Assembly: GCF_937880195.1 (NCBI RefSeq)
Contig: NZ_CALFLA010000004.1
Location: 21,134-85,133, forward strand
Source of the DNA: an uncultured Blautia sp.
Lineage (GTDB): Bacteria; Bacillota; Clostridia; Lachnospirales; Lachnospiraceae
DNA: 64,000 nucleotides
Direction of reading: 5' to 3'
Both the position numbers and the translations under genes were made by a program. Shown here piece by piece: positions 17,711 through 26,450 of this stretch (the first letter of the stretch is position 1; every line of letters begins with the position of its first letter). The notes under the pieces were generated by a model. The model searched no databases, had not been told where the DNA came from, and worked only from the letters and a program-made list of their open reading frames with translations.

Positions 17711-18823
17711 ATGTTAAAAAAAGTAAGAAAAGGAATCAGCGGTTTGTTTCTGGCAGGGGTATTATTTCTAAACGCAGGAACTACAGCGCTGGCGGCAGAT
17801 ATCACGCCTACGCCTGTACCGACTATAACGAGTAACTTGAAAGTTATGAAATATTTTGAAATGGCAGAGGGACTGGAAACGCCGGCAGAGACGTTTACCT
17901 TTGAAATTGAATCTAATTCAAATAATCCGAAAAATACGCCGCTTCCTGCTGTTGATGATGCTGTTTATACTAAAGATGATAGCGCAGATGTTGTAAACGG
18001 CAAAAGAACAATAAAAAAAGAGGCGACTATCACATTACCGAAAGTAACTCAGTTCCCCCACGCGGGAGAGTATCTGTACACGTTGACAGAAGTGACGCCT
18101 GTACAGAAGAATGAAAATATTACATATTCCAATGAATCTTACACGCTTCGCGTTCGCGTAAAAAATGCGGCTACAGGCAACGGACTTGATATTGCGTCTG
18201 TGACAGCCAACAAAAACCCGGATGGAGATACCGCAAACAATCAAAATAAGGTTGGCGAAATTTCTTTTACTAACACCTATGCAAAAAATGCCGGTCTTAC
18301 CATTGAGAAAAAGACAACAGGCGATTATGCAGACAGAACAAAAAAATTTAAATTTACCATTACCTTTACAAAAAAATCCGAGACTGATGCGACGAAATAT
18401 ACAGGAAAGATAGGAAATACCGAGGTACAATGTACGGCGGGCGAGAAAGCAGAATTTTATCTCGGAAATGGAGACAAGTTGATCTTTAACGCTGTTCCGG
18501 TAGGAACAAGATATGTGGTTGAGGAAACCGCCGAACCAGGCGACGGATATACGCCTGTTTCAGTAACAGTAACAGAAAACGGAACAGAAACTAAAAAAAC
18601 AAACAACAATGAAAAATCAGGCATTTCTTCTGAGCCGCAAAACGGAACGGATTCTCTGGTAGGAGAAAAAACAAACAAAGTTGTTTTTGAAAACCACTAT
18701 GATGATATTCCGATTACAGGTATTATTATGAACAACCTTCCATTTATTCTTTTGATCGGCGTTGCTGTTCTTGCTTTTGGCGCACTTGTTATTTTGAAAA
18801 AGCGCAGCGCCTCTAAGAGATAG
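17711..18823 (+). CDS. Major pilin (FctA/Spy0128-like) with LPXTG-type anchor
   Basis: The backbone pilin, 370 residues. The signal peptide is cut after TTALA (about residue 28). Domain 1 (about 42-192) is a Spy0128-type pilin domain with an isopeptide triad: Lys47 (LKVMK), Glu127 (YTLTE) and Asn188 (FTNTY). Domain 2 (about 195-330) is a second Ig-like domain with Lys200/201, Glu271/272 and Asn328. The sorting signal is IPITG (333-337), a hydrophobic helix and a basic tail. The sortase gene starts on the last base of the stop codon. Gene order and domain plan match S. pyogenes fctA; the lysine used for polymer linkage cannot be identified by eye. Confidence 0.88.
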   Translation: MLKKVRKGISGLFLAGVLFLNAGTTALAADITPTPVPTITSNLKVMKYFEMAEGLETPAETFTFEIESNSNNPKNTPLPAVDDAVYTKDDSADVVNGKRTIKKEATITLPKVTQFPHAGEYLYTLTEVTPVQKNENITYSNESYTLRVRVKNAATGNGLDIASVTANKNPDGDTANNQNKVGEISFTNTYAKNAGLTIEKKTTGDYADRTKKFKFTITFTKKSETDATKYTGKIGNTEVQCTAGEKAEFYLGNGDKLIFNAVPVGTRYVVEETAEPGDGYTPVSVTVTENGTETKKTNNNEKSGISSEPQNGTDSLVGEKTNKVVFENHYDDIPITGIIMNNLPFILLIGVAVLAFGALVILKKRSASKR

Positions 18824-19584
18824 TGTTGAGCAAGATACTCCAGATAGCAGATAAAGCGGTAAACCTGCTGATGATACTGTGTTTTTTGCCAATCCTCTGC
18901 TACGGCATTTATGTTTTATGGGATTCGCAGCACATCAGTCAGCAGGCAGACGCTTCGCTTTATGAAACGTATCGGCCAACCGGGGACGATCATGTATCTT
19001 TTGCAGAACTTCAGAAACAGAATCCGGAAGTATTCGGATGGCTGACAGTGGAAGACACTCATATAAATTATCCCCTGGTACAGGCTGAAAATAATTCCAA
19101 ATATGTAAACACAGATGTGATGGGAGAATTTTCTCTGTCAGGAAGTCTTTTTCTTGACTGCCGTAATCATAAAGATTTTTCGGATTTTAACAATATTATT
19201 TACGGACATCATATGGAAAAGGACGCCATGTTCGGAGAACTGGAATCCTATGAACAGGCGTCCTTTTTTGAGAAACATTTAAAAGGCTCGCTGTTTTATG
19301 AAAACGCATGGCATGATATAGAATTTTTTGCCTTTTTAAAAGCAGACGCATATGATACGGTACTTTATAATGTCTCTTTAACAAACGAAGATATGCCGGC
19401 TTATCTGGATGCAGTCAGAGAACGTGCAGTTCATTACAGAGATCTGCCTTTTGGTACGGAAGAACAGTTGATAGCCTTATCCACCTGTACCTCTGAAAGC
19501 ACCAACGGCAGACACCTTTTAATAGGAAGGATTTTGGAACAGAGTAAACACAAACAGGGAGAACTTCAATATGAAAAAGAGTAG
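18823..19584 (+). CDS. Class B sortase (pilus polymerase)
   Basis: A 253-residue transpeptidase with an N-terminal membrane helix (about 12-33). Catalytic residues are visible: His129 (IIYGHHM), Cys222 (LSTCTSES) and Arg230 (TNGRHLLIGR). The long region between His and Cys and the Cys context TCTSE...RH mark class B rather than the class C sortases of most pili. This is the same choice as in streptococcal FCT islands, where the class B enzyme SrtC (Spy0129) polymerises the Spy0128 pilin. Translation starts at GTG 18823, sharing one base with the pilin stop, with only a weak AAGAGA site, so coupling is likely. The enzyme faces outward at the membrane. Confidence 0.92.
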   Translation: MLSKILQIADKAVNLLMILCFLPILCYGIYVLWDSQHISQQADASLYETYRPTGDDHVSFAELQKQNPEVFGWLTVEDTHINYPLVQAENNSKYVNTDVMGEFSLSGSLFLDCRNHKDFSDFNNIIYGHHMEKDAMFGELESYEQASFFEKHLKGSLFYENAWHDIEFFAFLKADAYDTVLYNVSLTNEDMPAYLDAVRERAVHYRDLPFGTEEQLIALSTCTSESTNGRHLLIGRILEQSKHKQGELQYEKE

Positions 19585-20236
19585 ACGGATATTCGGGATC
19601 ATGGTTCTGTTCTTTTGTTTCCTGAGTTTTCCTGTAAATCATGTTTTTGCGGCGTCGGGTATGGCTGAAGTGTCGCTGAGGGTAACCCAGAATTTTGCAG
19701 TAAAAAATCCTGCAAAAAAAATGGATTTTACAGGGAATTATGAATTTAGCGCTTTGGACAAAGGCGCGCCTTTGCCGGAGAAAGCAGAAAATGGAAAATA
19801 TTCCTTTTCCCTTGAGGGGGAAAAGGCGGAGCTTCCCATTCATTTACAGTATTCCCACGCAGGCGTTTATCAGTATCGGCTGATACAGACAACCGAAGAT
19901 AAAGAAGGGTATCAGTATGACAAAAATTCTTATCAGATCACTGTTTATGTAAAAAACAGTGATAAGGGAGAGTTACATACGCAGGTAGTGGCAGAAAAAG
20001 AAAACGGAAGGAAATCCGGCAGGCTGGAATTTCAAAATTTTTATCAGGGAAAAGAACCGGACGGGTCTGATCCCAACGGCTCCAACGGATCCGCAGGATA
20101 CGGCGGATCGTCGGCAAATCCGGTAAAAACCGGAGATTCCACAAATGTTACGCCGTATATTTTAACCGCTGCAGCGGCGTTATTGCTGGCGGCAGTGATT
20201 GTTTTTGTAAAAAAATTCAACCGGAAAAAAGAATAG
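19571..20236 (+). CDS. Minor/basal pilin (FctB-like)
   Basis: A 221-residue wall-anchored pilin overlapping the sortase end by 14 bp. The signal peptide ends near HVFA (residue 27). One Spy0128-type domain spans about 30-160 (GVYQYRL, SYQITVYV, LEFQNFY), followed by a Gly/Ser/Asn linker. The sorting motif is PVKTG (184-188), with a membrane helix and basic tail. Aligned to the major pilin, the isopeptide lysine and glutamate are both glutamine (Gln40, Gln106), while Asn156 is kept, so the internal isopeptide bond should be absent. Its position after the sortase matches streptococcal FctB, which anchors the pilus to the wall. Confidence 0.82.
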   Translation: MKKSRRIFGIMVLFFCFLSFPVNHVFAASGMAEVSLRVTQNFAVKNPAKKMDFTGNYEFSALDKGAPLPEKAENGKYSFSLEGEKAELPIHLQYSHAGVYQYRLIQTTEDKEGYQYDKNSYQITVYVKNSDKGELHTQVVAEKENGRKSGRLEFQNFYQGKEPDGSDPNGSNGSAGYGGSSANPVKTGDSTNVTPYILTAAAALLLAAVIVFVKKFNRKKE

Positions 20237-20244
20237 AGTAAATA

Positions 20245-20490
20245 ATGGCAGGGATGGTTATGAAGATAGCTGTCCCTGTTGCATACCGGATAAAAATAAC
20301 CGTAAATGGGAAAATCGTAGGAAATAATCTTAATTCACAGGGCATAGGCGACCTTGTGGTATTAAATAAAAGGAAGCAGGCGTCGTTGTCGGCAATCATG
20401 GAATTGTTCTTGCAGCGGGAACGGTTCTGATCGGTTTGCTGGGATATGGAGCGCTGTGCATGGCGCGTAAGCGCAGAAGAAAGAAATAAC
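20245..20490 (+). pseudogene. Remnant of a wall-anchored protein's C-terminal sorting signal
   Basis: Directly after the minor pilin, the frame 20370-20490 encodes a hydrophobic helix ending in a basic tail (VLIGLLGYGALCMARKRRRKK, then stop). This is the shape of a sortase sorting signal without its LPXTG motif or start codon. The preceding 61-codon frame (20245-20430) is in another register. The two could be joined by a frameshift near the A-rich stretch 20364-20375. This is likely debris of a further pilin or surface-protein gene; a spurious match is possible. Confidence 0.4.
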
Positions 20491-20509
20491 AGTTGCTCTC
20501 AGGAGCTTA

Positions 20510-20576
20510 TCGACTTATACCCCTTTCTGTGATATGATAAAACCATTATCATACATTACAGAAAGGGGTATTTTCT
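20510..20576 (+). promoter_or_regulatory. Promoter within a long interrupted palindrome covering the ribosome-binding site
   Basis: ATACCCCTTTCTGT (20517-20530) is the exact inverse of 20558-20571, and inside it TATGATAA (20533-20540) pairs with TTATCATA (20546-20553). The 3' arm contains the only Shine-Dalgarno (GAAAGGGG, 20561-20568) of the next gene and is followed by TTTTC. A promoter fits inside: TCGACT (20510-20515), 17 bp, TATGAT (20533-20538), start near 20545. Upstream read-through RNA would form the full hairpin, acting as terminator and hiding the site; RNA from this promoter would not. Confidence 0.7.
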
Positions 20577-23336
20577 ATGGGAAATACATCCGAAAATCAA
20601 AAGAAACAATCGGATAAAACTTCATTAAAACATATATGCGCAGGGATTCTCGCCCATGTAGACGCAGGCAAAACAACCCTTTCCGAGGGTCTTCTTTATC
20701 TTTGCGGAGAAATAAGAAAGCTGGGAAGGGTAGATCATGGGGACGCGTTTCTGGATACTTATGAGCTGGAAAAAGAAAGAGGAATTACTATTTTTTCCAA
20801 ACAGGCAGTTTTAAAAACAGAAAATATGGAGATCACCCTTCTTGATACGCCGGGACATGTGGATTTCTCGGCAGAGATGGAACGGACGCTGCAGGTTCTG
20901 GATTATGCTATATTGGTCATCAATGGAATGGACGGAGTGCAGAGCCATACCATGACGCTTTGGAGACTGCTGGAAAGATATGAGATCCCTGTTTTTATTT
21001 TTATAAATAAAATGGATCAGCAGGGGACAGACAGAGAAGCCATTTTGGAAGAATTAAAAAAGAGGCTGAATGAGAACTGTCTGGACTTTGGACATATGGA
21101 TGGAGAAGGGACGGAAAAAGAGGAGCTTATGGAAAGTCTTGCCGTATGCGAGGAGGGACTTTTGGAAAACTATCTGGAAACAGGAGAGGTGGAGCATGGG
21201 GAGATCTGCCGTCTGATCGCAGAGCGAAAAGTCTTTCCCTGCTGGTTTGGTTCCGCTTTAAAAATGCAGGGGGTACAGGAGCTGTTAAGGGCGCTGGAAA
21301 ATTATACAGTACAAAAATCATACCCAGAGGAGTTTGGCGCAAAGGTTTTTAAGATTGCCCGTGATCCTTCTGGGAACCGTCTGACGTATTTGAAGGTGAC
21401 AGGAGGAAACCTGAAAGTAAAAACACTTCTGGGAGAAGAAAAGATCGATCAGCTTCGTATATATTCAGGCGCAAAATATGAGACTGCAGCACAGATAGAG
21501 GCAGGAGGAGTCTGCGCCGTTACCGGGCTGTCCAAAACATATCCGGGACAGGGGCTTGGGATAGAAACAGAATCCAAAATGCCTGTACTGGAGCCGGTTT
21601 TGAACTATCAGATTATTTTTCCAAAGGACTGCGATCCCCACAGGATGCTCCAGAATTTAAAAGAGCTGGAGGAGGAAGAACCCCAGCTTCATATCATATG
21701 GGACAAAAGTCTTGGCGAAGTTCACGCCCAGCTTATGGGGGAGGTACAGACCGAAATCCTGAAAACAATGATCTGGGACCGTTTTCATGTGACTGTGGAA
21801 TTTGGATCGGGAAATATTGTTTATAAAGAGACTGTTGCAGAGCCAGTAGAGGGCGTGGGACATTTTGAACCTCTGCGTCATTATGCAGAGGTACATCTTC
21901 TCATAGAGCCGGGAGAACCGGGAAGCGGATGTCAGTTTTTTACTGCATGCAGCGAAGACGTTCTTGCACGGAACTGGCAAAGACTGATCCTTACTCATTT
22001 GGAAGAAAGAGAACATCCAGGCGTACTTACCGGATCTGTTCTAACAGACGTACAGATCACTCTTCTTACAGGAAAGGCCCACACCAAGCACACAGAGGGC
22101 GGCGATTTTCGGCAGGCTACCTACAGGGCGGTGCGCCAGGGATTAAAAAAAGCCAAAAATATACTTTTGGAGCCTTATTATGAATTTAGACTGGAGGTTC
22201 CGTCAGAAATGATCGGACGGGCCATGTCGGATATTCAGCAGATGCAGGGAAGTTTTGAGCCGCCGGAAACAGATGGGGAGACTTCGGTCCTTACCGGAAC
22301 AGCGGCAGTTTCCAAGATGCGTGATTATCAGAAACAGGTGGTTTCTTATACAAGCGGACGGGGCAGACTTTTTTGCAGTCTGAAAGGCTACGCTCCCTGT
22401 AAAAATCAGGAGGCAGTGGTACAGGCAGTGGGTTATGATTCAGAGAGGGATCTGGAAAATCCTACAGGATCTGTATTTTGCGCTCATGGAGCAGGCTTTG
22501 TGGTGCCGTGGGATCAGGTGGAAGAATATATGCATCTGGACAGCGGAATTGATGTGAAAAAGATTTCGGAAAATGGGGAAACCTGGTATGAGTTTCAGGA
22601 GGAAGAAGAGAACAGCGGGCAGATACAGCCTTCAAAAAAGATTGGAAAGGGATATTCCTACAGCGGAAGCTATGAGGATGAAATGGAACTGCAGGCAATC
22701 TTTGAAAGAACCTTCGGCCCGGTAAAAAGAGACAGGGCCATGTATGCTTCCAGGACCACAGTGGGAAGCCAGAGGGAAACAGTTCGTTATCGTCCCGGCA
22801 AACCCAAAAAAGAGGAGTATCTCCTGGTAGACGGATACAATATTGTTTTTGCCTGGGAGGAGCTTAGAGAGCTTGCCAAAGAAAATATCCATGCAGCCTG
22901 CGACAAGCTGATGGATATTTTAAGCGATTATCAGGGCTACAGAGGATGTACGCTGATTCTTGTATTCGACGCTTATAAAGTAGAAGGACACAGAGAGGAA
23001 GTAATTCCCTATCATAATATTTATGTGGTATATACCCGGGAGGCAGAGACGGCAGACCAGTATATTGAAAAAACAGTTCACAGGATCGGCCGCCAGTATC
23101 AGGTAACAGTTGCCACTTCTGACGGGCTGGAGCAAATGATCATCCTGGGCCAGGGAGCTCAGAGACTTTCCGCTATTGGTCTTAAAAAAGAGATCGAGGA
23201 TGCTAAGAAAAATGGAAAACAGGACTGGAGAGAACGGCGGCAGAGCAGCAAAACATACCTGTTTGATAATGTTTCAGAAGAGCTTTCGGCGCATCTGGAA
23301 AAGATCAGAACAGGAAAAGACGAGGAACTTCTGTGA
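20577..23336 (+). CDS. TetM-like ribosomal GTPase fused to a Rae1/YacP NYN nuclease domain
   Basis: A 919-residue two-part protein. Residues 1 to about 690 form an EF-G/TetM-type translational GTPase: G1 AHVDAGKT (26-33), RGITIF (69-73), DTPGH (90-94), NKMD (144-147), then the domains II-V usual for ribosomal protection proteins, which enter the A site. Residues about 690-740 are a linker. Residues about 746-919 are a complete YacP/Rae1-type NYN domain with its acidic motifs: LLVDGYN, LVFDAY, ETADQYIE, VATSD and GQGA.R.SA. Rae1 of Bacillus is a ribosome-bound endonuclease cutting mRNA in the A site. The fusion suggests GTPase-directed mRNA cleavage or ribosome rescue; true tetracycline resistance is untested. 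Confidence 0.88.
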   Translation: MGNTSENQKKQSDKTSLKHICAGILAHVDAGKTTLSEGLLYLCGEIRKLGRVDHGDAFLDTYELEKERGITIFSKQAVLKTENMEITLLDTPGHVDFSAEMERTLQVLDYAILVINGMDGVQSHTMTLWRLLERYEIPVFIFINKMDQQGTDREAILEELKKRLNENCLDFGHMDGEGTEKEELMESLAVCEEGLLENYLETGEVEHGEICRLIAERKVFPCWFGSALKMQGVQELLRALENYTVQKSYPEEFGAKVFKIARDPSGNRLTYLKVTGGNLKVKTLLGEEKIDQLRIYSGAKYETAAQIEAGGVCAVTGLSKTYPGQGLGIETESKMPVLEPVLNYQIIFPKDCDPHRMLQNLKELEEEEPQLHIIWDKSLGEVHAQLMGEVQTEILKTMIWDRFHVTVEFGSGNIVYKETVAEPVEGVGHFEPLRHYAEVHLLIEPGEPGSGCQFFTACSEDVLARNWQRLILTHLEEREHPGVLTGSVLTDVQITLLTGKAHTKHTEGGDFRQATYRAVRQGLKKAKNILLEPYYEFRLEVPSEMIGRAMSDIQQMQGSFEPPETDGETSVLTGTAAVSKMRDYQKQVVSYTSGRGRLFCSLKGYAPCKNQEAVVQAVGYDSERDLENPTGSVFCAHGAGFVVPWDQVEEYMHLDSGIDVKKISENGETWYEFQEEEENSGQIQPSKKIGKGYSYSGSYEDEMELQAIFERTFGPVKRDRAMYASRTTVGSQRETVRYRPGKPKKEEYLLVDGYNIVFAWEELRELAKENIHAACDKLMDILSDYQGYRGCTLILVFDAYKVEGHREEVIPYHNIYVVYTREAETADQYIEKTVHRIGRQYQVTVATSDGLEQMIILGQGAQRLSAIGLKKEIEDAKKNGKQDWRERRQSSKTYLFDNVSEELSAHLEKIRTGKDEELL

Positions 23337-23365
23337 TAAACGTTTCAAAAGGAAAGGAGATAATA

Positions 23366-24274
23366 ATGATCTGTACAGTAACCTTTAATCCATCTCTGGA
23401 CTATATCGTAGACGTAGAAAATTTCAGGCTTGGTCTGACTAACCGTACCAGCGCAGAACAAATACTTCCAGGGGGAAAGGGGATCAATGTATCTACGGTT
23501 CTTATGAACCTGGGAATCCCCAGTACAGCTCTTGGGTTTATGGGCGGTTTTACCGGAGAGGAGCTGGTCAAAAGACTGAAAGAAATGGGCGTAGAATCTG
23601 ACTTTATACAGATTCCAGATGGGCTGACCAGAATCAACGTAAAACTGAAATCCATTGACGGCACAGAAATTAACGGAGCCGGACCCATGATCGGCAGGGA
23701 ACAGACAGAGGAGCTTATGAAAAAGCTGGATGGCCTTAAGAAGGGAGACATACTGTTTCTGGCAGGAAGTATTCCATCCGGTATGCCGGAGGATATGTAT
23801 GAAAGGATCATGAAGCGCCTGGATGGAAAAGGGATCATAACAGTGGTGGACGCTTCCAGAGATCTTCTTGTAAATGTTTTAAAATATCATCCCTTTCTTA
23901 TTAAGCCAAATAACCATGAGCTTGGAGAGATTTTTGGAGTGGAACTGAACACAAGAGAAGATGTGATTCCCTATGGAAAGAAGCTGCAGGAAATGGGAGC
24001 AGAGAACGTTTTGATCTCCATGGCAGGAGAAGGCGCGGTTCTTATTGCGCAAAACGGAGAAATCTATAAAAAGCCTGCTCCAGAGGGCAGGCTTGTAAAC
24101 GCAGTAGGCGCCGGAGATTCCATGGCGGCCGGATTTATGGCAGGATGGATGGAAAAAAAAGATTATTGCCATGCTTTTTATATGGGAATCGCGGCAGGAA
24201 GCGCCAGCGCGTTTTCTGAAAACCTGGCCACAGGAGAAGAGATCAAGGCAGTTTATTGTCAGGTGGCGCCATAA
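23366..24274 (+). CDS. PfkB family sugar kinase, 1-phosphofructokinase-like
   Basis: A 302-residue sugar-phosphate kinase. Start 23366 is preferred over the upstream in-frame ATG at 23333, because AAAGGAGA lies just ahead and homologues begin M-I-x-T-V-T-x-N-P. N-terminal TFNPSLDYIV and LPGGKGINVS (substrate lid and first PfkB signature) and C-terminal NAVGAGDSMAAGF (second signature with catalytic Asp) are typical of FruK/LacC-type enzymes, which phosphorylate fructose 1-phosphate or tagatose 6-phosphate. No phosphotransferase genes adjoin, so the substrate is open. The 3' end overlaps the convergent LysR gene by 16 bp. Confidence 0.87.
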   Translation: MICTVTFNPSLDYIVDVENFRLGLTNRTSAEQILPGGKGINVSTVLMNLGIPSTALGFMGGFTGEELVKRLKEMGVESDFIQIPDGLTRINVKLKSIDGTEINGAGPMIGREQTEELMKKLDGLKKGDILFLAGSIPSGMPEDMYERIMKRLDGKGIITVVDASRDLLVNVLKYHPFLIKPNNHELGEIFGVELNTREDVIPYGKKLQEMGAENVLISMAGEGAVLIAQNGEIYKKPAPEGRLVNAVGAGDSMAAGFMAGWMEKKDYCHAFYMGIAAGSASAFSENLATGEEIKAVYCQVAP

Positions 24275-25155
24275 AAGCTCTGAGTAAACTGGATGAATTG
24301 CCTTACATGAGGTTTCAGGATCCGGTTTCTGCTGTATACAATATAAAAATTCCTTCGGCTCTCTGTGTCGCCGAGGGGAAAAATGAGAATCTGTTTTGTT
24401 CCTGCAAGATCCTGTACAGAACGAGCGGAAAGTATGGAGATACCAAGTCCGTTGACAATGGATTGCTTAATACTTTCCAGATCGTTCATTCTTGCGATCA
24501 CATTGAGATCTGAAGGGGCGATACCGGATTTTTCCAGAAAAAAATCCATTTCTTTTTTTGTTCCAGAGCCTTTTTCACGGACTATCATAGGTTCCCTTAT
24601 CAGCTCCTCCAAAGTGGCGTTCTTCTCTTTCAGCTTAAGATAGTGAGGCGTTACAGGGGCGGCGATCAAAAGAGAATCTTGACAGAAGGGGATATAACAG
24701 CAGTCGTCCTTTTCAATATACTGTCCTACCAGGCCAAGATCCACGCTTCCGTCAATTACCTTCTGGATAGCCTCCGCGCTGTCAGACTGGAGAGAATGAA
24801 AGTATACGTCAGGACAGATTTTTCCAAAGCCTGCCAGAAGCTCAGGAAGCAGATAAGAAGAGGGAATGGTAGAGGCGCTGAGATCAATAATGTGTTTTTT
24901 TGATCCGGTAAAATCCTCCAGAAGATTATTTCGTATATGAAGGATGCGCACTGCGCTGTCATAAAGCTGATAGCCTTTTGTAGTGATCGTAAGTTTTTTG
25001 GTGGTGCGTATGATCAGCTTTACTTTCAGTTCGTTTTCCAGAGCCCGGATATGGGCGCTGATGGTAGGCTGGGTCAGATAAAGACGGCGGGCAGCTTCAG
25101 AAAAACTGCCGTAATCTACTACAGCGGCAAAAGCCTCCAGTTGTTTAAAATCCAT
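24259..25155 (-). CDS. LysR family regulator of the selenium/sulfur module
   Basis: A 298-residue LysR-type regulator. The winged HTH covers residues 1-60 (MDFKQLEAFAAVVDYGSFSE is the usual first helix, then AARRLYLTQPTISAHIRALE). The substrate-binding domain follows (about 90-295), with the typical VDLGLVGQ segment. It sits 12 bp behind the cysteine-desulfurase-like gene on the same strand and divergent from yedE, so it probably controls both arms in response to a sulfur or selenium compound. The effector is unknown. Confidence 0.92.
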   Translation of the reverse strand: MDFKQLEAFAAVVDYGSFSEAARRLYLTQPTISAHIRALENELKVKLIIRTTKKLTITTKGYQLYDSAVRILHIRNNLLEDFTGSKKHIIDLSASTIPSSYLLPELLAGFGKICPDVYFHSLQSDSAEAIQKVIDGSVDLGLVGQYIEKDDCCYIPFCQDSLLIAAPVTPHYLKLKEKNATLEELIREPMIVREKGSGTKKEMDFFLEKSGIAPSDLNVIARMNDLESIKQSIVNGLGISILSARSVQDLAGTKQILIFPLGDTESRRNFYIVYSRNRILKPHVRQFIQFTQSFYGAT

Positions 25156-25167
25156 AAATACCTCCTA

Positions 25168-26355
25168 CTAGGAAAGTCCGGTAATGTCCATAAGAGCAGA
25201 AAGGGCAGATCGGACTTCTTCTTTTGTGTTTTGGGCGCCAAAGGAAAAGCGGATGGTTCCCTGAGGGTAGGTTCCAAGAGTTTTGTGAGCAGAGGGCGCG
25301 CAGTGAAGCCCTACCCGAGTCATGATCCCATAATCGGAATCCAGGCGAAAGGCAGCCTCAGCCATATCAATTTGTGGCGTCTGGATGGAAACCACAGCGC
25401 ACCGTGTGGCCTGATCCAGACCATGGGGGCAGTCTGTTCTTCCAAGGATCCTGATATGTTTTTCTTCCGGGTCCATGGATTTTAGCTCCTGGATGAAATA
25501 TCCGGTGAGTTCCATTTCATGGATGAAATTTTTTGGAGAACACATCAGATCCGGACAGGAAAGGGCAGCGTGAAGACCAAGAATACCGGGGATGTTTGGG
25601 GTTCCCGGCTCAAAGCGGTCAGGCATAAAATCAGGGATCTCTTCTGTATGGGAAATGCTTCCTGTACCTCCGCTGAGAAGAGGCGTGATTTCCGGAACAA
25701 GAGCTTCCCGTACAAGAAAACCGCCGATTCCCTGAGGCCCCCGAAGCCCTTTATGCCCGGTAAAGGCAAGCGCGTCTATGTGACAGGCTTCCATATCTAT
25801 GGGAAGGACGCCTGCTGTCTGGGCCGTATCAAGGATAAAGAGAATCCTGTGTTTTTTACAGAAATCTCCGATCTTTTTAACAGGCATCAGAGTACCGCAG
25901 ACGTTGGAACCATGAAGACATACAAAAAGACGGGTATTGGGTCGGATAAGAGTTTCGGCCTGATCCAGAAGAAGATTTCCAAAGGTATCGCAGGGAACCC
26001 GGTCAAAAGAAATTCCTGTATGGCTTAACTGTACCAGAGGGCGCATAACGGCGTTGTGTTCCATGGAACTTACCAGAACATGATCTTCGGGGCGGAGAAT
26101 ACCTTTTAAAAGAATATTCAGACTTGATGTAACGTTTGCTGTAAAAATAACATTCCGGCTTTTGTCTGGAAAATGAAAAAGCTGTTTTAACTGCTCTCTT
26201 GTTTCAAAAATCTGCTCTTCAACAGAAAAAGCAGAATCATAGCTTCCACGGTTGATATTTACTGCATCATTGGACAGATAACAAAAGACTGCCTCTGCAA
26301 CGCCGGGGGCCTTGGGGCAGGAAGTGCTGGCCTGATCCAGATATATTTTTTTCAT
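25168..26355 (-). CDS. Cysteine desulfurase family aminotransferase (class V)
   Basis: A 395-residue PLP enzyme. Start 26355 (MKKIYLDQAST) is chosen because homologues begin with IYLD.A.T; an AGGAAAGG site lies about 12 bases upstream, slightly far. The PLP lysine is in FTGHKGLRGPQG, and the mobile active-site cysteine is in GLHCAPSAH, followed by GTIRFSFG. It belongs to the NifS/CsdA-like subgroup that often travels with YedE/YedF and selenium genes. It should release sulfur from cysteine or selenium from selenocysteine and pass it to a carrier such as the nearby YedF protein. It forms an operon with the LysR gene. Confidence 0.88.
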   Translation of the reverse strand: MKKIYLDQASTSCPKAPGVAEAVFCYLSNDAVNINRGSYDSAFSVEEQIFETREQLKQLFHFPDKSRNVIFTANVTSSLNILLKGILRPEDHVLVSSMEHNAVMRPLVQLSHTGISFDRVPCDTFGNLLLDQAETLIRPNTRLFVCLHGSNVCGTLMPVKKIGDFCKKHRILFILDTAQTAGVLPIDMEACHIDALAFTGHKGLRGPQGIGGFLVREALVPEITPLLSGGTGSISHTEEIPDFMPDRFEPGTPNIPGILGLHAALSCPDLMCSPKNFIHEMELTGYFIQELKSMDPEEKHIRILGRTDCPHGLDQATRCAVVSIQTPQIDMAEAAFRLDSDYGIMTRVGLHCAPSAHKTLGTYPQGTIRFSFGAQNTKEEVRSALSALMDITGLS

Positions 26356-26450
26356 GATGTTTCTTATCCTTTCCTGAGATAGCATAAGTTTACTATAACA
26401 CAATATATTGAAAGAATCTATAAATAACCTAAAAAAGTAACTATAATTAA

